64,000 bases of DNA, from contig JACDOX010000057.1 of assembly GCA_014549065.1 (NCBI GenBank), positions 3,007,991 through 3,071,990 of the forward strand, in the 5' to 3' direction. The notes below the pieces were generated by a model. The model did no database searches and was not told the DNA's origin. It saw only the letters and a list, made by a program, of their open reading frames with translations. The position numbers and the translations under genes were made by a program. Origin of the DNA: Cardinalis cardinalis (taxonomy: Eukaryota > Chordata > Aves > Passeriformes > Cardinalidae). Shown one piece after another: positions 23,801-36,809 of this stretch (positions are counted from its first letter, which is position 1; the number at the start of each line of letters is the position of its first letter).

Positions 23801-24082
23801 GACACTGGAGAAAAATCAGTCTGTTTTATTCACAGTACACAGCAGTGCTCAGGGTTTTGTGATGGAAGCTTTGGTTTTTCATGGTTTTAACTTTGGTCTT
23901 TTTCCCCAAGTGATAAGAAGATGTTAGCTGAAGGCCCTGGTGAAACACTGCTGGCTGCAGAGGAGGAGGCTGCACGAGTGGCACTGCGGAAGCTCTATGG
24001 GTACACAGAGAACAGGAGACCTTGGGATTACTCCAAACCCAAACAAGGATTGGCAGCTGAAAAGGCAATCAGCAGTAACTAG
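20703..24082 (+). CDS. MRPL44: MRPL44, mitochondrial large ribosomal subunit protein mL44 (complete, four exons)
   Basis: mL44 is a structural protein of the mitochondrial 39S subunit, built on an RNase III-like fold plus a double-stranded RNA-binding domain; in animals it acts in the ribosome rather than as a known active nuclease. Exons 20703-20866, 21175-21643, 22541-22719 and 23911-24082 join in frame to 984 nt, 327 residues (human 332). The start has a good Kozak context (gccATGg) and opens a mitochondrial presequence rich in Arg, Ala and Leu ([18 protein letters not shown]). [15 protein letters not shown] and [20 protein letters not shown] (exon 2), [10 protein letters not shown] (exon 3), and [20 protein letters not shown] with [12 protein letters not shown] (exon 4, dsRBD end) match human MRPL44 strongly. 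All introns are GT-AG, so this is the parent gene and not a retrocopy. An N at 21387 hits the second base of a codon. Mammalian MRPL44 is not next to MFF. Confidence 0.96.
21175..21643 (+). CDS. MRPL44: MRPL44 exon 2 (RNase III-like domain)
   Basis: The acceptor is gaccgcag and the donor gtaggt. It covers residues 55-211, including most of the RNase III-like fold ([13 protein letters not shown] and [20 protein letters not shown]). Base composition shifts sharply: the first half is CpG-rich and the second half ordinary. The N at 21387 makes codon 126 ambiguous (CNC). Confidence 0.95.
21644..22540 (+). other. MRPL44: MRPL44 intron 2
   Basis: Intron of 897 nt with no recognisable element. Confidence 0.9.
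22541..22719 (+). CDS. MRPL44: MRPL44 exon 3
   Basis: The acceptor is tcttgtttag and the donor gttagt. It encodes [20 protein letters not shown], then [20 protein letters not shown] and [10 protein letters not shown], homologous to the human [20 protein letters not shown] segment. Confidence 0.95.
22720..23910 (+). other. MRPL44: MRPL44 intron 3
   Basis: Intron of 1191 nt. Nothing recognisable beyond isolated N bases. Confidence 0.9.
23911..24082 (+). CDS. MRPL44: MRPL44 exon 4 (dsRBD end and stop)
   Basis: The acceptor is tttccccaag; the stop TAG is at 24080-24082. It encodes [20 protein letters not shown] and [19 protein letters not shown], the conserved end of the dsRNA-binding domain, and finishes EKAISSN. 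Confidence 0.96.
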
Positions 24083-24217
24083 ATGCTAAAAGACATTTCT
24101 GGTGCATCTTAAAAATCAATGCCTTCCATGCTGAATATAGGTGTATTTGGAAAGGCAAAATACAGTTTGTTTTTCTGGTCTTCAGTGCTTGAAACTTCTG
24201 AATCATTTATGGTGTTA

Positions 24218-24223
24218 AATAAA
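24218..24223 (+). terminator. MRPL44: MRPL44 poly(A) signal AATAAA
   Basis: Canonical hexamer 136 nt after the stop, followed by T-rich sequence (gtcttttccttttg) and then a GT-rich stretch. This is the expected arrangement for a short 3'UTR ending near 24245. Confidence 0.8.
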
Positions 24224-24982
24224 GTCTTTTCCTTTTGCACAATGTTTAATGTTTGCTCATTTTCCTAAATGTAAAAGAAGTGCCCTTAATCTGAATTTTT
24301 GCCTTTTGGCTCAGAAGTTTTTCTGTGCATTGCAGGAGACCATCTTTAGTGATGTTTAATAACCTGTGACAAAGTCTCACTGTACAGAAACAGCTTTCAT
24401 GAATGCTNCCTCTGAGATTGTTTGGAGAGGATAGTTAATAAGCTGAGCTGAATTAACATATGTTACGTCAGCCTTTGGATTGCATCTGGATCAATTTGTC
24501 CTTCACCTTGTGAAAACATCAGGTATGATGATGATCCTGACACTGTTGGGGATTCAAATTCTGAGGTCTCACTGCTTTCATCCAAATTTTATTTGCCATG
24601 GACATTGGTTTCTATTGTTGGAGCATGCTCTGAAAGATTTTTAAAACTTGTAAAAATGCCTCTGCTGCAAAATGAGAAATAGTGAAAATTAGNATCATGA
24701 AGGCCTGAACCTAAAGAAATTGGAGAACGTGATTTCATGATAGGCTATGAGAGAAGCTTTTTCTTTTTTTCTGTTTTTTTTCTTTTTGGTACTTTTTCTG
24801 CTTAGTCCATGTTCTTTCATTTAAGCAGTCCCATGACAGAAGTATTGNATTCAGTGAAATCAGTGTTTGTCTTGTTTGCAACATCTGCAGCTGTTTTAGC
24901 TCCAAATGAATGGAAAGACACTTAGGAATAATTCAGATACCTGCATGATATTTCTGTTAAATGTCATAGAAACTCAGCATGT

Positions 24983-24994
24983 CTACCAGAGGGC
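24983..24994 (+). promoter_or_regulatory. Candidate CTCF site
   Basis: CTACCAGAGGGC matches 11 of 12 positions of the CTCF core CCASYAGRKGGC. It lies 0.9 kb after the MRPL44 stop. Occupancy is not shown by sequence. Confidence 0.4.
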
Positions 24995-27900
24995 AACAGA
25001 TGTGTGAGAACTGCAGCTATTTTGGAATACTTTTCTTAAAAAAAGAGTGAGCATCTATTACAAACTTGTCTGAGCCCTGCAAGGAAGAAGCTGGATGTAG
25101 GACCAAGAAGCTGGATGTTCAGAAGTGTTTCCTGCTTTGTCCCATTGTGAGCACTGATTGTAAAGGAAGNCACCAGGTAAATGAAAGTGCCTTCACTAAG
25201 AGGAGGGGGAGAATCAGGCTGATGGCCATTGGTAGTGCTGTCCATTGCAACACATCCTTTGCCTTTGGCCCACAAGATGGATTTAGGGAAGGACACTTGG
25301 CAGCCAAAGGTCCTGGCTGCAGCTGCTGGGCAGGTCTGTGCTGTGACAGTGAGTGCTGGCTGTACCAACCCAGTGGAAAGAGAGTTATTGGTGTTCTGAG
25401 CAGGAGGGGTCTGTGTGTGACCCTGGGTGTGTCCAGCACTCAGTGCCCTGCATCTGCCNGGTGTGGAACGCGGCTGTGGCTGCAGAGCAGCGAGAGCTCC
25501 TGCTGCCCCTGGGTGAGAGGGCACACCAGGGAGGGCTGCAATGCAAAAAGGAAGGCAGGAAGATCAGCCCAGCAGAAAATATGCACAAAATTGCTGGTGT
25601 TAAATGAAAAATTCCAGCTAGGCAATCTGTTACCACTTACATAAAGGCCAATAAGGTCACTATATTCCAGGGGAATAAGAGCAAAATGTGATAAGATGGT
25701 AAAATTACTCATGCTATTTTTAGTTTCCAGATGAGGTTATTGCTCCTTACCTATTTTAAAAGGACAGTAGTGAAGGAGGATTTTTCACAGCCCAATTAAC
25801 CTACTGCTTTTATATACGTATTCATGTATTTTGAGATGGAGAAGCAAATTTCAGTCAGTTTACCTTTAAAAAAAATTAAGATCTGCTTCCTTTGGCTTTA
25901 TAGTTTGGAATGTGGGCATAAGTCCTAGGAGAAGTGGAATACTGTGCTGGTAAAAGATGAGTGATGCAAGATAAATCAGTTTACTGTGTGGCACATGTAT
26001 GGAATGTATAAAGATCAAATGAGAAGACAGTTTGGGGACATGGAAAGAAAGGGCTGGGTTTTTATAGAGGTGTTGACTGAAAAAGGAGTTTTTATATGAA
26101 AATGTGTCCCATTTTCAAGTTCCTAAAGGTNAGAAAATCAGTTTATGTGGTATCTGTGCTTTAATTTCTGACACTCAAGATATATTTCAGGATCTACAGC
26201 TGTACTAGTGAGATCATTTATATACTTCATGTTACTAACCTTTTTCCTTGTTTTTTGAATCAGTAGCCATAAACCATAGCATAGTTAAAAGATTGGCCAG
26301 ACCTACAGAAATCACTGGCTATAAAGTGTGGTGAAAATGGCAGCTCAGAAACATTGTTCATGAAATTCCAGGGCAGTTTTGTCTGACAAGTGCTTTGTGA
26401 GCTACTTGCATTGGTGCTGAGTACATTTATATTTCCCCATGGTTGTTCCTTTCACAGTCACATTTTATTTATCTTTCAGCGAGACAACAGATTGAGCAGA
26501 CTGTCAATAATGACTGACAGAAAGGAATCAGGACATTTTATTCTTGCAACCCATTGAAGAACTAGATTATTGTTACAAAAATTACATTTGTAAACTCACT
26601 AAACAGTAGGAAACACTAGTAACCTAGACTTGCTTTTTCTCCAAATGTTAGGTAAATCCAGTGTGTGAATGGTCTTGGATTACTCTGTTTCTGTCATCTA
26701 CATCCTTTGTNTTTTTTTTTAAGTGTTGTAAAAGTAATTTTATTTTGAGAAAGGTAAGAGAAGTTCTATTCTATTGGTAGCAGCTAAGTAATTGGAGAAA
26801 AATTTCTTAATATGCTTTCATGCACTGTTGTTGAGTTGCTTCTGATCTCAGCAACAGAAGCTGCTCTGTTGCTGCTCTGTGTCTTTGCTCTTGTGTCTCA
26901 GCAGTTCAGTGATGTGACTGAGCACCCAGTTCTATCTCCTTGCTTTCAGCTGCAGCTTCTGGTTACAATAACCAGATGTTTTGCTTGAGTTTTCTCTTAA
27001 CAACAACAACAAAAAAAGTCCAGGAATAATTCCTGTGTGAATTGCTGTGACTTAAAGGCAGGAGATGCAAACAATCATTTCACAGTTATCTCTGTGTTAA
27101 TTCAGAGTTTGAAGTTGCTGGTGAAAAGTTAAAGCTTTTACTGGTTTATGACAATTATTTTTTTACTTCTTATAATAATCTCTTGGGTTATATGATAAAT
27201 CAAAAATTTAAATGAGGTGCTCTGGTGTTATGCTGCTATACAAAGCCATGAAGAATTCAAAACATCAAAAGATGTGTTGTCATTGTATTTTGCAGGGCAG
27301 AGGGAGGGGATGATGCAGTACAGGAACATAAGAAGAGCCCTACTTTTCCTTGTCCTTAACTTTACTGAGTNCTGTGGCAACTTTAAAGAGGCTCTGAACT
27401 ATTTGGGTTCTCTTACATCAGAGCTTTGAAGTTTAATATTGAGAGATGCATTTAGTGTTGAAAAGCAAGCACTTCTCAAGAGGGACAGATTGGTTTTTTC
27501 TTTCTAANTCAATTCCCCAGATGTAATGGCACTAGTTTTGCATTTTTCCCTTTTCAGCTTGCCTAAGAAACTAAAGATCCAGTGCTCACCAGTTGGTCAG
27601 TAAATAGCCCCTGCTGTAGTTTGAGGCTGCAGAGTGGGAACAGCTGCTCTGTGTGACAGAATCAGAGCATTATTGAAGGCACTTGGTGATTCCTGAATCA
27701 CAGGCACACTGCAATGCAGCTCTTCNTGGTGTACATAAAAACTGGGCTGCTCTTCTTTTGGAAAAGGGTACCTCTAGGGAGAAGGTAAACNTCATCATCC
27801 CTGTCTATTTCTGTGTAATAAGTGTAATGTTTCTGCTAGTCTGTTGCAGCTGTGCTGGGGACTGTGCTCTTGAACTTACAGGTTTGTAATCAAACATGTT

Positions 27901-29240
27901 AATTTTGGACACATTAAATCTTTTGCTCCTGTTGCTCCAGCTGGGAACAATTATAACACCTCACTTTTCTGATATGGAAATTAAAATTTATTCTTTACCT
28001 CTGGAACTGTTAATTGCCAGTTCTGCTCACTTATACCAATGTTCTTTATCAGAAGAAATCTTGATTTTATTGATGTTGGAGGAATTTTAAATTTAACTGC
28101 AATGAGATTAAAATTTCATTGAGTTTTGAACATGCTTCAGGGCTCCCCTTTAAGAGGCATCTCAATAGTTCTGCAGTCCTGTGTTTTCCCTTAGTCTGAG
28201 ATGCTTTTATAAATCAGAGCAACATTTGTATTTCTAACCTGAGTAACATTTTTAGATAAGTTGTTACCTGACTTTTTTAGTTAGTACTCTTTCTCCTGAA
28301 GGCACCTCTTTGGTTTAAAGCACCTGATTTTGTTACTTTATCTAGGAAACCAAAATGAATTGCATTGGTAAGTAGGCGTTTCTATTAAAAATTTTTTTTT
28401 CAATAGTAATTTAAATTACCTGGCCAATGTTTACGTAGCATTTCTGAATACTAAAAATATGCAACTTGCAAAAAAAAGTTCTGAAACAATGTTTTGATAT
28501 CTGCCTTCAAAGAAACTTAACACTGTTTAATGCAAGTTGTTTCAGAAGACACTTGTGAGCTGTAGTCCTCCGCTCCTGACAAGAGGTTCCATAGTTTCAC
28601 GATTCCCACATATTTAGCCAAGTATTGAATCAAATCTTCACTTTGTCAATGCCAGTGTGTGTGTGGCTTTTTGTAGGCTGTACTGTGCACTTGGGTGGGG
28701 AGGAAAAGTGCCCCTGGCAATTTTTCAACCTTAGAGAAGGGAGAAATTAAATACTCTCGTCTGGTGCAGGCTATCAGTTTCTGAAGTCACGAAGTTTGGA
28801 ACTTTTAAAATGTTCTGCTCTCACTTATTTGACCANTTCTAGAGAATGGTGCCACATAGCAGATAGTCAGTGAGGAGAGACCCACTGCCATGCTGAGACA
28901 GCAGATTTGTGGGGATGTATCCAGATTTGGGATGAATATCTCTGAGATAATGCAGGGGATATTGCCAGGTCAAACAATGAAGCCAAGTGGAATGAAAAAT
29001 CAGTGTGACTGAAGGCTGAAGGAAACACACAGCTGGAGCTCCACTGCCTACACTAGACCTAAACCTATGAGAGAAAATTCAGAGTAATTGGAGTTCAAAG
29101 ATAGCATTCTGAAACCTGTTCTTGTGGAGTATTTCCTCCACAGAGAAAGTTCTGCAAAATTAAGAAAATACTGTTGAAATTAAGGAAGTGCCATGGAATT
29201 AGTCGTGTTAGAGCAGTATTAACCAGGAGAAGCATTCCCA

Positions 29241-29252
29241 CCACCAGAGGGC
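29241..29252 (+). promoter_or_regulatory. Candidate CTCF site, perfect core
   Basis: CCACCAGAGGGC matches all 12 positions of the CTCF core CCASYAGRKGGC. It lies in the gene-free interval and points the same way as the site at 24983, making it a candidate insulator between MRPL44 and AGFG1. Confidence 0.5.
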
Positions 29253-30281
29253 AAGGAATTGTCTAAAAGTTCTGGTGGTTAAATAAAGAAATCCAGTTAC
29301 TTCAGTGGTTATTTCAGTAGCACTAGGAGGCACAGCTTTATTCTCCAATTACTGGCAAAAAGGTGAGTATTTAGGATGACAACAGAACAAAACAATTTGT
29401 GAAAATCAGTCCAACATCAGCNAATGTTTAAGAAAGAAAAGAGCCCAGACAAAATGGCTTCAGTAGTTGAGCTAGTTGGAAGCTAATGGAAATTTTTTAT
29501 TCTNCTTAATTTCAAGTGATGGAAAGTGGAAATGTTTATAATAGTGCATCTGGAAAAACACAGTAGCCTAATCTAAAAGTGTGTCTGAAGGTTTCCTATT
29601 CTATTACACAGACCTTCTGATTAAGCAACAACTGTGACAATGAGCTTGGGAGAGCTACTTTTATAATTTGATTAGGTTTTCATTACTAGGGAGGTGATGG
29701 TTTTAGATTTGAATTATTCCCCTGTCATTTTCTGTTTATAATATCAGAGCACAGTTCAGTTTTCTTTCATGTTTCTTTTGCAGTAAAGATATATGTTAAA
29801 TATTTAATTCGTACCTCAAATATCATGTGATGCTATTTCAGCATGTTTTCAGTCAGGCAGTTTTCAACAACCTGTGACCATCAGGCAATGAGACAACAAT
29901 TGGGGAAGAAAAAAAAAGGATGACATTCATATTGACACTTAGCAGATCCCTCTATGGCAATTCATTATTGCTTCTACTGCTGCTCTGATTACTTTAGAAG
30001 GAACTTAGATGCCCACATCCACCCAGTTTCACTTCAGCCCCAAAGCATTACACATTTTTTTTCCCAGCTGCTGGGAATCTGCTCTGACAGTGTCCTGTGA
30101 CTGCAGGCACGATGTCCAAGTGAGCTTTGTGAGGGTTTCTTTGATTCAGGCTCTGTGCTGCATGACCAGCAGGCAGATTGCTGAAGTTCATGGAAATCTA
30201 GACCAGAAGCAAACTGNTGATTATTCCCAGGTTTCAGAATTAGGTCATTTCATAGTTTATTTCTTTGAAAGTTTCCTTTCA

Positions 30282-30304
30282 AACCAATTAGTTCCTAATT
30301 GGTT
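30282..30304. repeat. Perfect 10 bp inverted repeat, 3 nt spacer
   Basis: AACCAATTAG, spacer TTC, CTAATTGGTT. Each arm carries a CCAAT core and a homeodomain-like TAATT core, on opposite strands. Confidence 0.9.
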
Positions 30305-33300
30305 ATTTCAACTGCCCACTGCAAGCTCAGCTGTAAGATCAAGTGTTTAGGAGATGAACATGGATCAGGTTGAATTTGGTTGACCTCATNTGTAAAAACA
30401 GACTATTTAAAAATAAATTTGAACATTTTTTTCTTGATTGGAGTACTAATCATTTCCTAGTAACCAAAACCATCAGGGATTAAATAATAACAACACAAAT
30501 AATAAAGTTTGATAAAAATCTGGATAAAGCATCCAAATTTTACTTTAGAGAAAAACTCTTCCTGTTGTAGAAAGGATTTGTTGCTAGTGACAGTACACAC
30601 TGCTGAGCTATCTGACTCTTACTAGCTAATTTTTGAAACCTGCAAGGAATAATTTTATGCTTCAAGATAATTTCCAGTTTTGAAGCATAAGAATACATCA
30701 TTTAACATGAAGATGTTATTCCAAGGAGACATGACAAATGGTTATTTGGATTTCATTATATAAGGGGATGAAACTGCTTGTCTGGAGCACCGAAGGCAAT
30801 TGTGGGCATTGCCTGGCAATGCTGGGGGGCTGCAGCAAAGAAACAAAACACAAGTACTCTGAACATTCACTGACTGTTTATAATGAGAAAATACAGAAAG
30901 TGCTAAGCCTTTTGGCAGGTAGGTTTGAAGAGTGATCTCTGTCCAGGAGTGTAAAATGAGTTTACCCTGGCAAATGACTAGGTCAGTATGAATGAAAACT
31001 TTTCAATAATTACTGTGAAACCTTTCTCTATTAACTGTTGCTTTGCTTAAATTGGTTCTGTTATGAGTGTTTACACTCCTAATCAGCAAAGTTGTAGTGC
31101 AGCAATGCACAAAGCTCCTCCATCCCCTCTATCTCCTGCCTGCANGTGTCCCCATGGCAGCTGGGCAGATATCTGTGCCACAGAGGGACGTGCAGGGAGG
31201 GACAAGGACCTGAAGGTTTCAGAGCAGTATTTATAAGCTGGCTANGAATACATCAAACTGCAACAACTGCAAAGCTGGACCTTTATGAATAAAGTCCTGG
31301 GGTCTGGAACAATCACTTGCAAAAAGGAGCAGGATGTAAAACCTATGTGTATTCATAAAGTGGATCTTGATAGTTTAGGAAAGTCAGGGTAAACTGAGAC
31401 CAGAGATCTAAAAAGTTATACTAACAGGGTAAGAAACTCTAACAATTACAAGAGACTTGATTAGAAGTCCTACTTTGTAAGAAATACTATGGTTTCCTAA
31501 CAGCTTCTGTAATATTTTTGTTTCCTTATTTGTGATGATTTATTAACTGTCAGGTTCCTTCTCCCCACCAGTTTTCCTCATCCATGGTAGCCCAGAGGAC
31601 CTTGCTGATGAGGTTTTTTTCCATTTGTATAAAATCTCTTGGACATCAGGGGTGTATTTCTCAAATGACTCTGTTTATGTCAGTAAGACATTGCTATTTC
31701 TTCTGCTGTTATCCCAAATTTTTCATTCACTGTGCTGCTTCAGAATATTTATTAATTCTCTTGCTGCCCACAAAACAAACCAAGGTTTTTTTTCTGTTCA
31801 GGATGTGATAATATTCTGAACACTTACTCTTTTCCCATTTCTGAAACCCAGTTCATGGAATTTTACTGTGCACAACATGCCATTGATTATTCATTTGTTT
31901 CTGGTGGTTGTTTCCTTGTTGGGTTTTTGTTCTGTTGTTTTTCAGATTTTTAAAAATTTATTTAAACATGTAACTTGTAAATATTAAATATTCCAGTCAC
32001 ATAATGAAAAACGCTTCTTTTTCATGCCAAGACATTTTGGTTAAGTCACATGAAGATAAGAATTTTTCTTTTTTATCTCCTGGGTTAAAAGAGAGTTTTT
32101 CTAATTGACAAATGCTTTCCTTCAACCTTCTCAGTTGAAATTCCCACACATTGTTTCCAAGAGACATATCTGTCATTGCCACTTCAGCAGAGAATGCATT
32201 CTTGAAAGAAATCTTAATTTTTTCACAGCTGTTTGTAACTACAANTATGGCTTGCAGTGTTAAACACAGTTCAAGGCAAGACACTGCAGGTGCTCTTGCT
32301 GTACAGAAGAAGGTACAAGTGCCTGAGTGTCAGGGGATTCATTTTTCTTGTTAAANCAGTTACTCTAAACAACAATTTGAAGGTTAGTTTTTGTACTTCT
32401 GAAGAAAATGACATGGAGAGAAAGTGCTAAGCCATTACTAGGTTTAGTATTATTTTCCCTATGTATGGATTGAGCTTAGGCTTCTCCTGCAGAAAACCTC
32501 CCCTAAGAGGGTATTTGCAGCTACCAGGGATTATCTATATCCAGTCAGTGCAGCTGCAGGAGCCTGTGCTACATTCTCTGGGGGATCTTTTTGTCTGTTG
32601 TGCATCTTGTTAGTGCTTTTACTTTTATCTGTTATTGCTACCAGTCATAAAGCCCTTCTCTCTGCAGTTTGAATGAGACAAATTCTCAAAGATTAATGGA
32701 AAAAAAATCTTGCTGACAGCATCTCAGATTTTAAAATTACAGTAGTGAGAAACATTACNTTAAAGTTCATAGAATTGGTTTTCTAGTTGTCCTCTAAAAT
32801 NTTTTCTTTCAGAAATGGGGTGACTGAAAAACTTAATTTTCCCATATTCACATGACATAGATTATGTTCTGTATTCTTCTAGTTGAATGTCTGACATCAA
32901 AAAGCTGTGTTTCCTGTATTTTCCTCTTTTGTTATGTCCATCTCCATTTTTTTACTCAAAGATACTGTTCTTTTTCATCCCCTTTCGAGTCCAAATGGAT
33001 GTTTCCATGATGTTTAGCTATTCTGACACTTGTTATATTCATTGCTTTGTGCAGTGGAGTGTAAAAAACTTTGTTTATCAGGCAAGACTCAAACATTGCT
33101 CCACTGGAGTCACTGATTTACAATCTCAGTGATTCAGATCATGCAGTGCATGACAGGTATTTCATGACTTGTCTTGGGAACTGTGACTCTGCACCTTTTT
33201 TCTTTCTTTTTGTCCTTTTTCTTTCTTTATATAATCAGGTTGCTTAGAGAATTAGAAAGTTATGNACCTGTTTTCTAGATTCCAGTTTTAGACACTGATC

Positions 33301-36300
33301 AGGGTTACCATGAGCACTGAAAGATGTCTGCTCAGAACAGTTAATTCTACTCTAGTGTACCCCAAATCAACCTTGAAGTAATGGTTATTAAAATAAATAA
33401 AATTCTAGGGAAGNATGAAGGAGAATATGTTAGTTTTGTAAAGTGTGGGCAAATAAAAGAACACTGGCTGAATATGCTGTTTCTCCTATCTAATTTAATA
33501 GTCTTTCCCTCACTGANGATCTGTGTGAAATTATTTCTTTTTGCCCAATCTAAGGCACTTCTAAGACAGCACTAACCAATGGCAGTTTCCACAAATTAGA
33601 CTGACTAATCAATAATTTAGATTAATTAGTGGAAAGCAAAGGCCTCTCTTCACTCCCATGGGAGTTTTACAGAAAACAGGCAGGAAATGCTCATCATCAA
33701 GTGGAAATGGTACTGAAGAACTGAACTTCAAAATACATTGGGCTTTAAATACAAATCTCATTTATATGTCAAGAAATAACTTAAGTCTTTAAACTTTAAT
33801 GTGAAAATTAAGTTGTTCCTGCTCAGAGAGCTGGGAGAGCATTTCCTGGTTCAGTACTTCATGTAGCCAAATACTGCAGAAGCTGTGGGGGTTTAGATGT
33901 CTGTTTAAATTCTGTCTCTCCTTCTTCTAATTTAGAACCAAAAGAGTTGAAGAGTTGAACTATCTTACCACCATTGAGTTCTGTCTTTCACATTTGTGTC
34001 CTAAAGATGGGTTTTTTTGCATCCTTGTTGTTTTTGTTCATATGAGTTCCACAACTTCTTTCTTCTACCCATAGACTCTGGGCATTGCCAACATTCCTGT
34101 GGGATGTTCCAGCAAATATAAAATATTATATGACTTACCACTGTATTTCTATTGCTGTAACAGGATCAAGTATGAATATACTCTGTGGTTTAAAGGGTTC
34201 CACTCTCCTCTGGCATGTTCCTCTGAAANGATGCATGAAACAACCATTTTACCAAAACTTCTGTGACAGCTTACAAAGCATCATTCAACTACAGGGGTTT
34301 ATAGATTAATGATAAACCAATACAAACCAAAAAACAGTAATAGAAACCTTGGCACATTCTCTAAAAATNTACTGTAAAGATGATCATAAAAATTAAATGC
34401 ATCTGCCTTGCATACAAGATATGCATTCCCATGACAGATATTTTGCCTTCACTGCAACTGTATGTTGCATGTTCTTTCCACTGCCTAGTCTGTGATTACA
34501 AACTGGAATATGATCTTGTGCACTTAAGGCACGATGGAAATTCAAGAACTGTGTCAAATAAAGGGGCAAGGCTGAAATATTGATAACCTTTCAACATCAC
34601 TGGCCAATCTAGAAAGCAGGAAGAGAATCATATGGTGACTGAAAGCCATCTCCTACCCCATATTGCTCCAAATGAATTAGGTGTATTTCACACAAATAAA
34701 AGATGACATTAAAAAAAAACAGACCACTAACTTGTTCATTACAAAAATTCCAAGCTGATGTGACTGTGCCTTTCTCTTTATTGTGAGGTCAGTTTCTTAT
34801 TCACAGCTGTTAAGGGTAAAGGCAGGGCTTTCTATCATTTACTTTTTNTTACTATGTTAATGTCATAGCAGTGGGTGGGAAATGTCCAAGGGAAATGGCA
34901 TTGGAAGTAAAGATAATGTTGTAATTCAATCATATTTGTCTGACCATTTTCTTGCATTGAATTGTCCAGATTTAAATAACTATCAACAGNCAGCATGATT
35001 TGTATAACCATTACTATGACTTTCTCTTGTTCTGATCTCTTACCAAAATGTATCTATTCATTAACAAAAAGCTACTGCTTGATATAGGCCAGACACAGAC
35101 ACACCAATTTATGCTCAGTGGACTGAATCTTGAGTAGAGCATATCAGTGAATGTTCTGGCTGTGTTCTTTCCTAGCATTTTCAGGAAACCCTTCACATAC
35201 AAATATGAAGTGAGGTAGCAGTTTACCCCGATCCGATNTACCTAATCCCAAGATTAATTCTGTGTGCCCATCAGTGGTGAAGCAAGATGGATTTAATAGC
35301 CCATTAGCCTTTCAGCATGATAATTTTCATGTCACTTATCCTGCTGGGTTAATTGCTTTAAAGTGGATATTATTGACCTCAATCCTAGTGGCAAACAGAG
35401 AATGTCTTATTCATCTCCCAAATGTACATTCTTAGAGTCTTGTTTCTTTTGGTCCTGACAATAAATCCACTAGATTATGTGTTTGTATATTATAATTTAT
35501 ACCCTATTGGCCCATATTTAAGAGCTTACCGAAGCAACATCTTTCAGATATTATTACCCATGACTGGAATATTAAANTCTGTTTCTTATGTAAAGAGAAA
35601 TGTTACAAGCATAAAAAAATAATTGTTTTACCTCTTGTTAAGAAATTAATTTTAATGCTAAAAGCTGTAGCAGGTGCAGTAGGGATTAAGCACTTTTGGA
35701 ATAAACAGCTGGACAGTATATTTCCAACTGCAGAGGTCTGGTCATTAGAAGGAGAGAATGAAGAACAAATTTGGACAGAGAAGCTGCAGGAAAGGAAATT
35801 TGGGTTCTAGCATAGAGAAACAGAAAAATAAGTAATGAAAAAGAAAATCCAGGAGTAAAACTGAAGAGAAGCNGTTTTATTCAGGTGTATTATTGTGGAT
35901 ATTTTCCTTTAGTGATTTAGAGAAAACACAGACCAGCTGCTTTGAGGGAATTAATGCTAGCTCTGAGCAGTAAAAAATAGAAAAAGCGGGAATGGAANAG
36001 GAGCACAAGGAACGTTATTGCTTGTGGGGAGGTGAAACAGAGCTAGAAGTTATAGTAGCCAGTTTTTAGCTCTGTATGTGTCAACAGTGTTACACAGTTA
36101 TACTTAGGGCCTTGCATTCCTTAGGTTCCTCCGGGAAACAGGAGGGTAAGATTTAGACATTTGAGTAGGAACCCCAGGTGTGCCCGCAGACTCTGGGAGA
36201 CCCCGAGTCCCACAGATCTCACTGGTAACACAGTGTATCCTCACACACCCCTGAGGTCTCTTTCTGTAGTTTCCCGGGGTAAATTTGCTCTGTAAGATAC

Positions 36301-36809
36301 AGAATGGAGAAGCTTGGTAGTTACAAAAAGTAGTTTCTAAACCACATAAATGTTAACATAGGTAATTCATCACTTGTGTAAGCCTATCTTGGCTCAATAG
36401 GCTAATCAAACAGCAGAATAATGGCAGGACTGTTTCCTCACAAAGCAAACTGGAGCCACAGGATTCCTACTGATGTTTCTGATTGACTTATACAGTGCTA
36501 GAATTTTCCCTAGGAGCTCAGTTCCACATTTTACTGACAATGACAATGTCAATGAGAGTGATGTCGTTTTGATTAGCAGCTGTTCCTGTGTGACACTGAC
36601 GTGAGTTCAGTCGTGACACGAGCAGTGGAANCTGCTTGCTCCCGCTTCAGTTACAAACCACCTTTGACTGTGGTTGAAACTAAACCTGCCTGCATGTAAC
36701 AACTCTCTGCTGCAGCAGGTGTGTGACCAATCACTGCTCTCNGAAGGATTTTCCAGGAAAAAACAACAACTTGTTTTTTAACCTTCAATTTTTTTTTTTT
36801 TCTAAATTT

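Larger units (their letters stand above)
24246..36800. other. Intergenic DNA between MRPL44 and AGFG1
   Basis: About 12.5 kb of mostly AT-rich DNA with no recognisable gene. The longest open frame is 25066-25644 (+), overlapped by 25036-25524 (-); both contain Ns and resemble nothing known. Candidate CTCF sites lie at 24983 and 29241, and a 10 bp inverted repeat at 30282-30304. I looked for a tetraspan gene (TM4SF20 lies here in mammals) and saw none. Confidence 0.65.

Noticed and set aside
20703..24082. MRPL44 as a processed retrocopy, considered because of its unexpected neighbours
   Set aside because: Three GT-AG introns, intact frame and its own promoter and poly(A) signal show a true gene.
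27896..28090. Leu-rich 64-codon frame considered as part of a tetraspan protein
   Set aside because: No second membrane exon, Cys-Cys-Gly motif or splice partner nearby.
30009..30350. 113-codon + strand frame
   Set aside because: No homology recognised, contains an N codon, lies in AT-rich intergenic DNA; consistent with chance.
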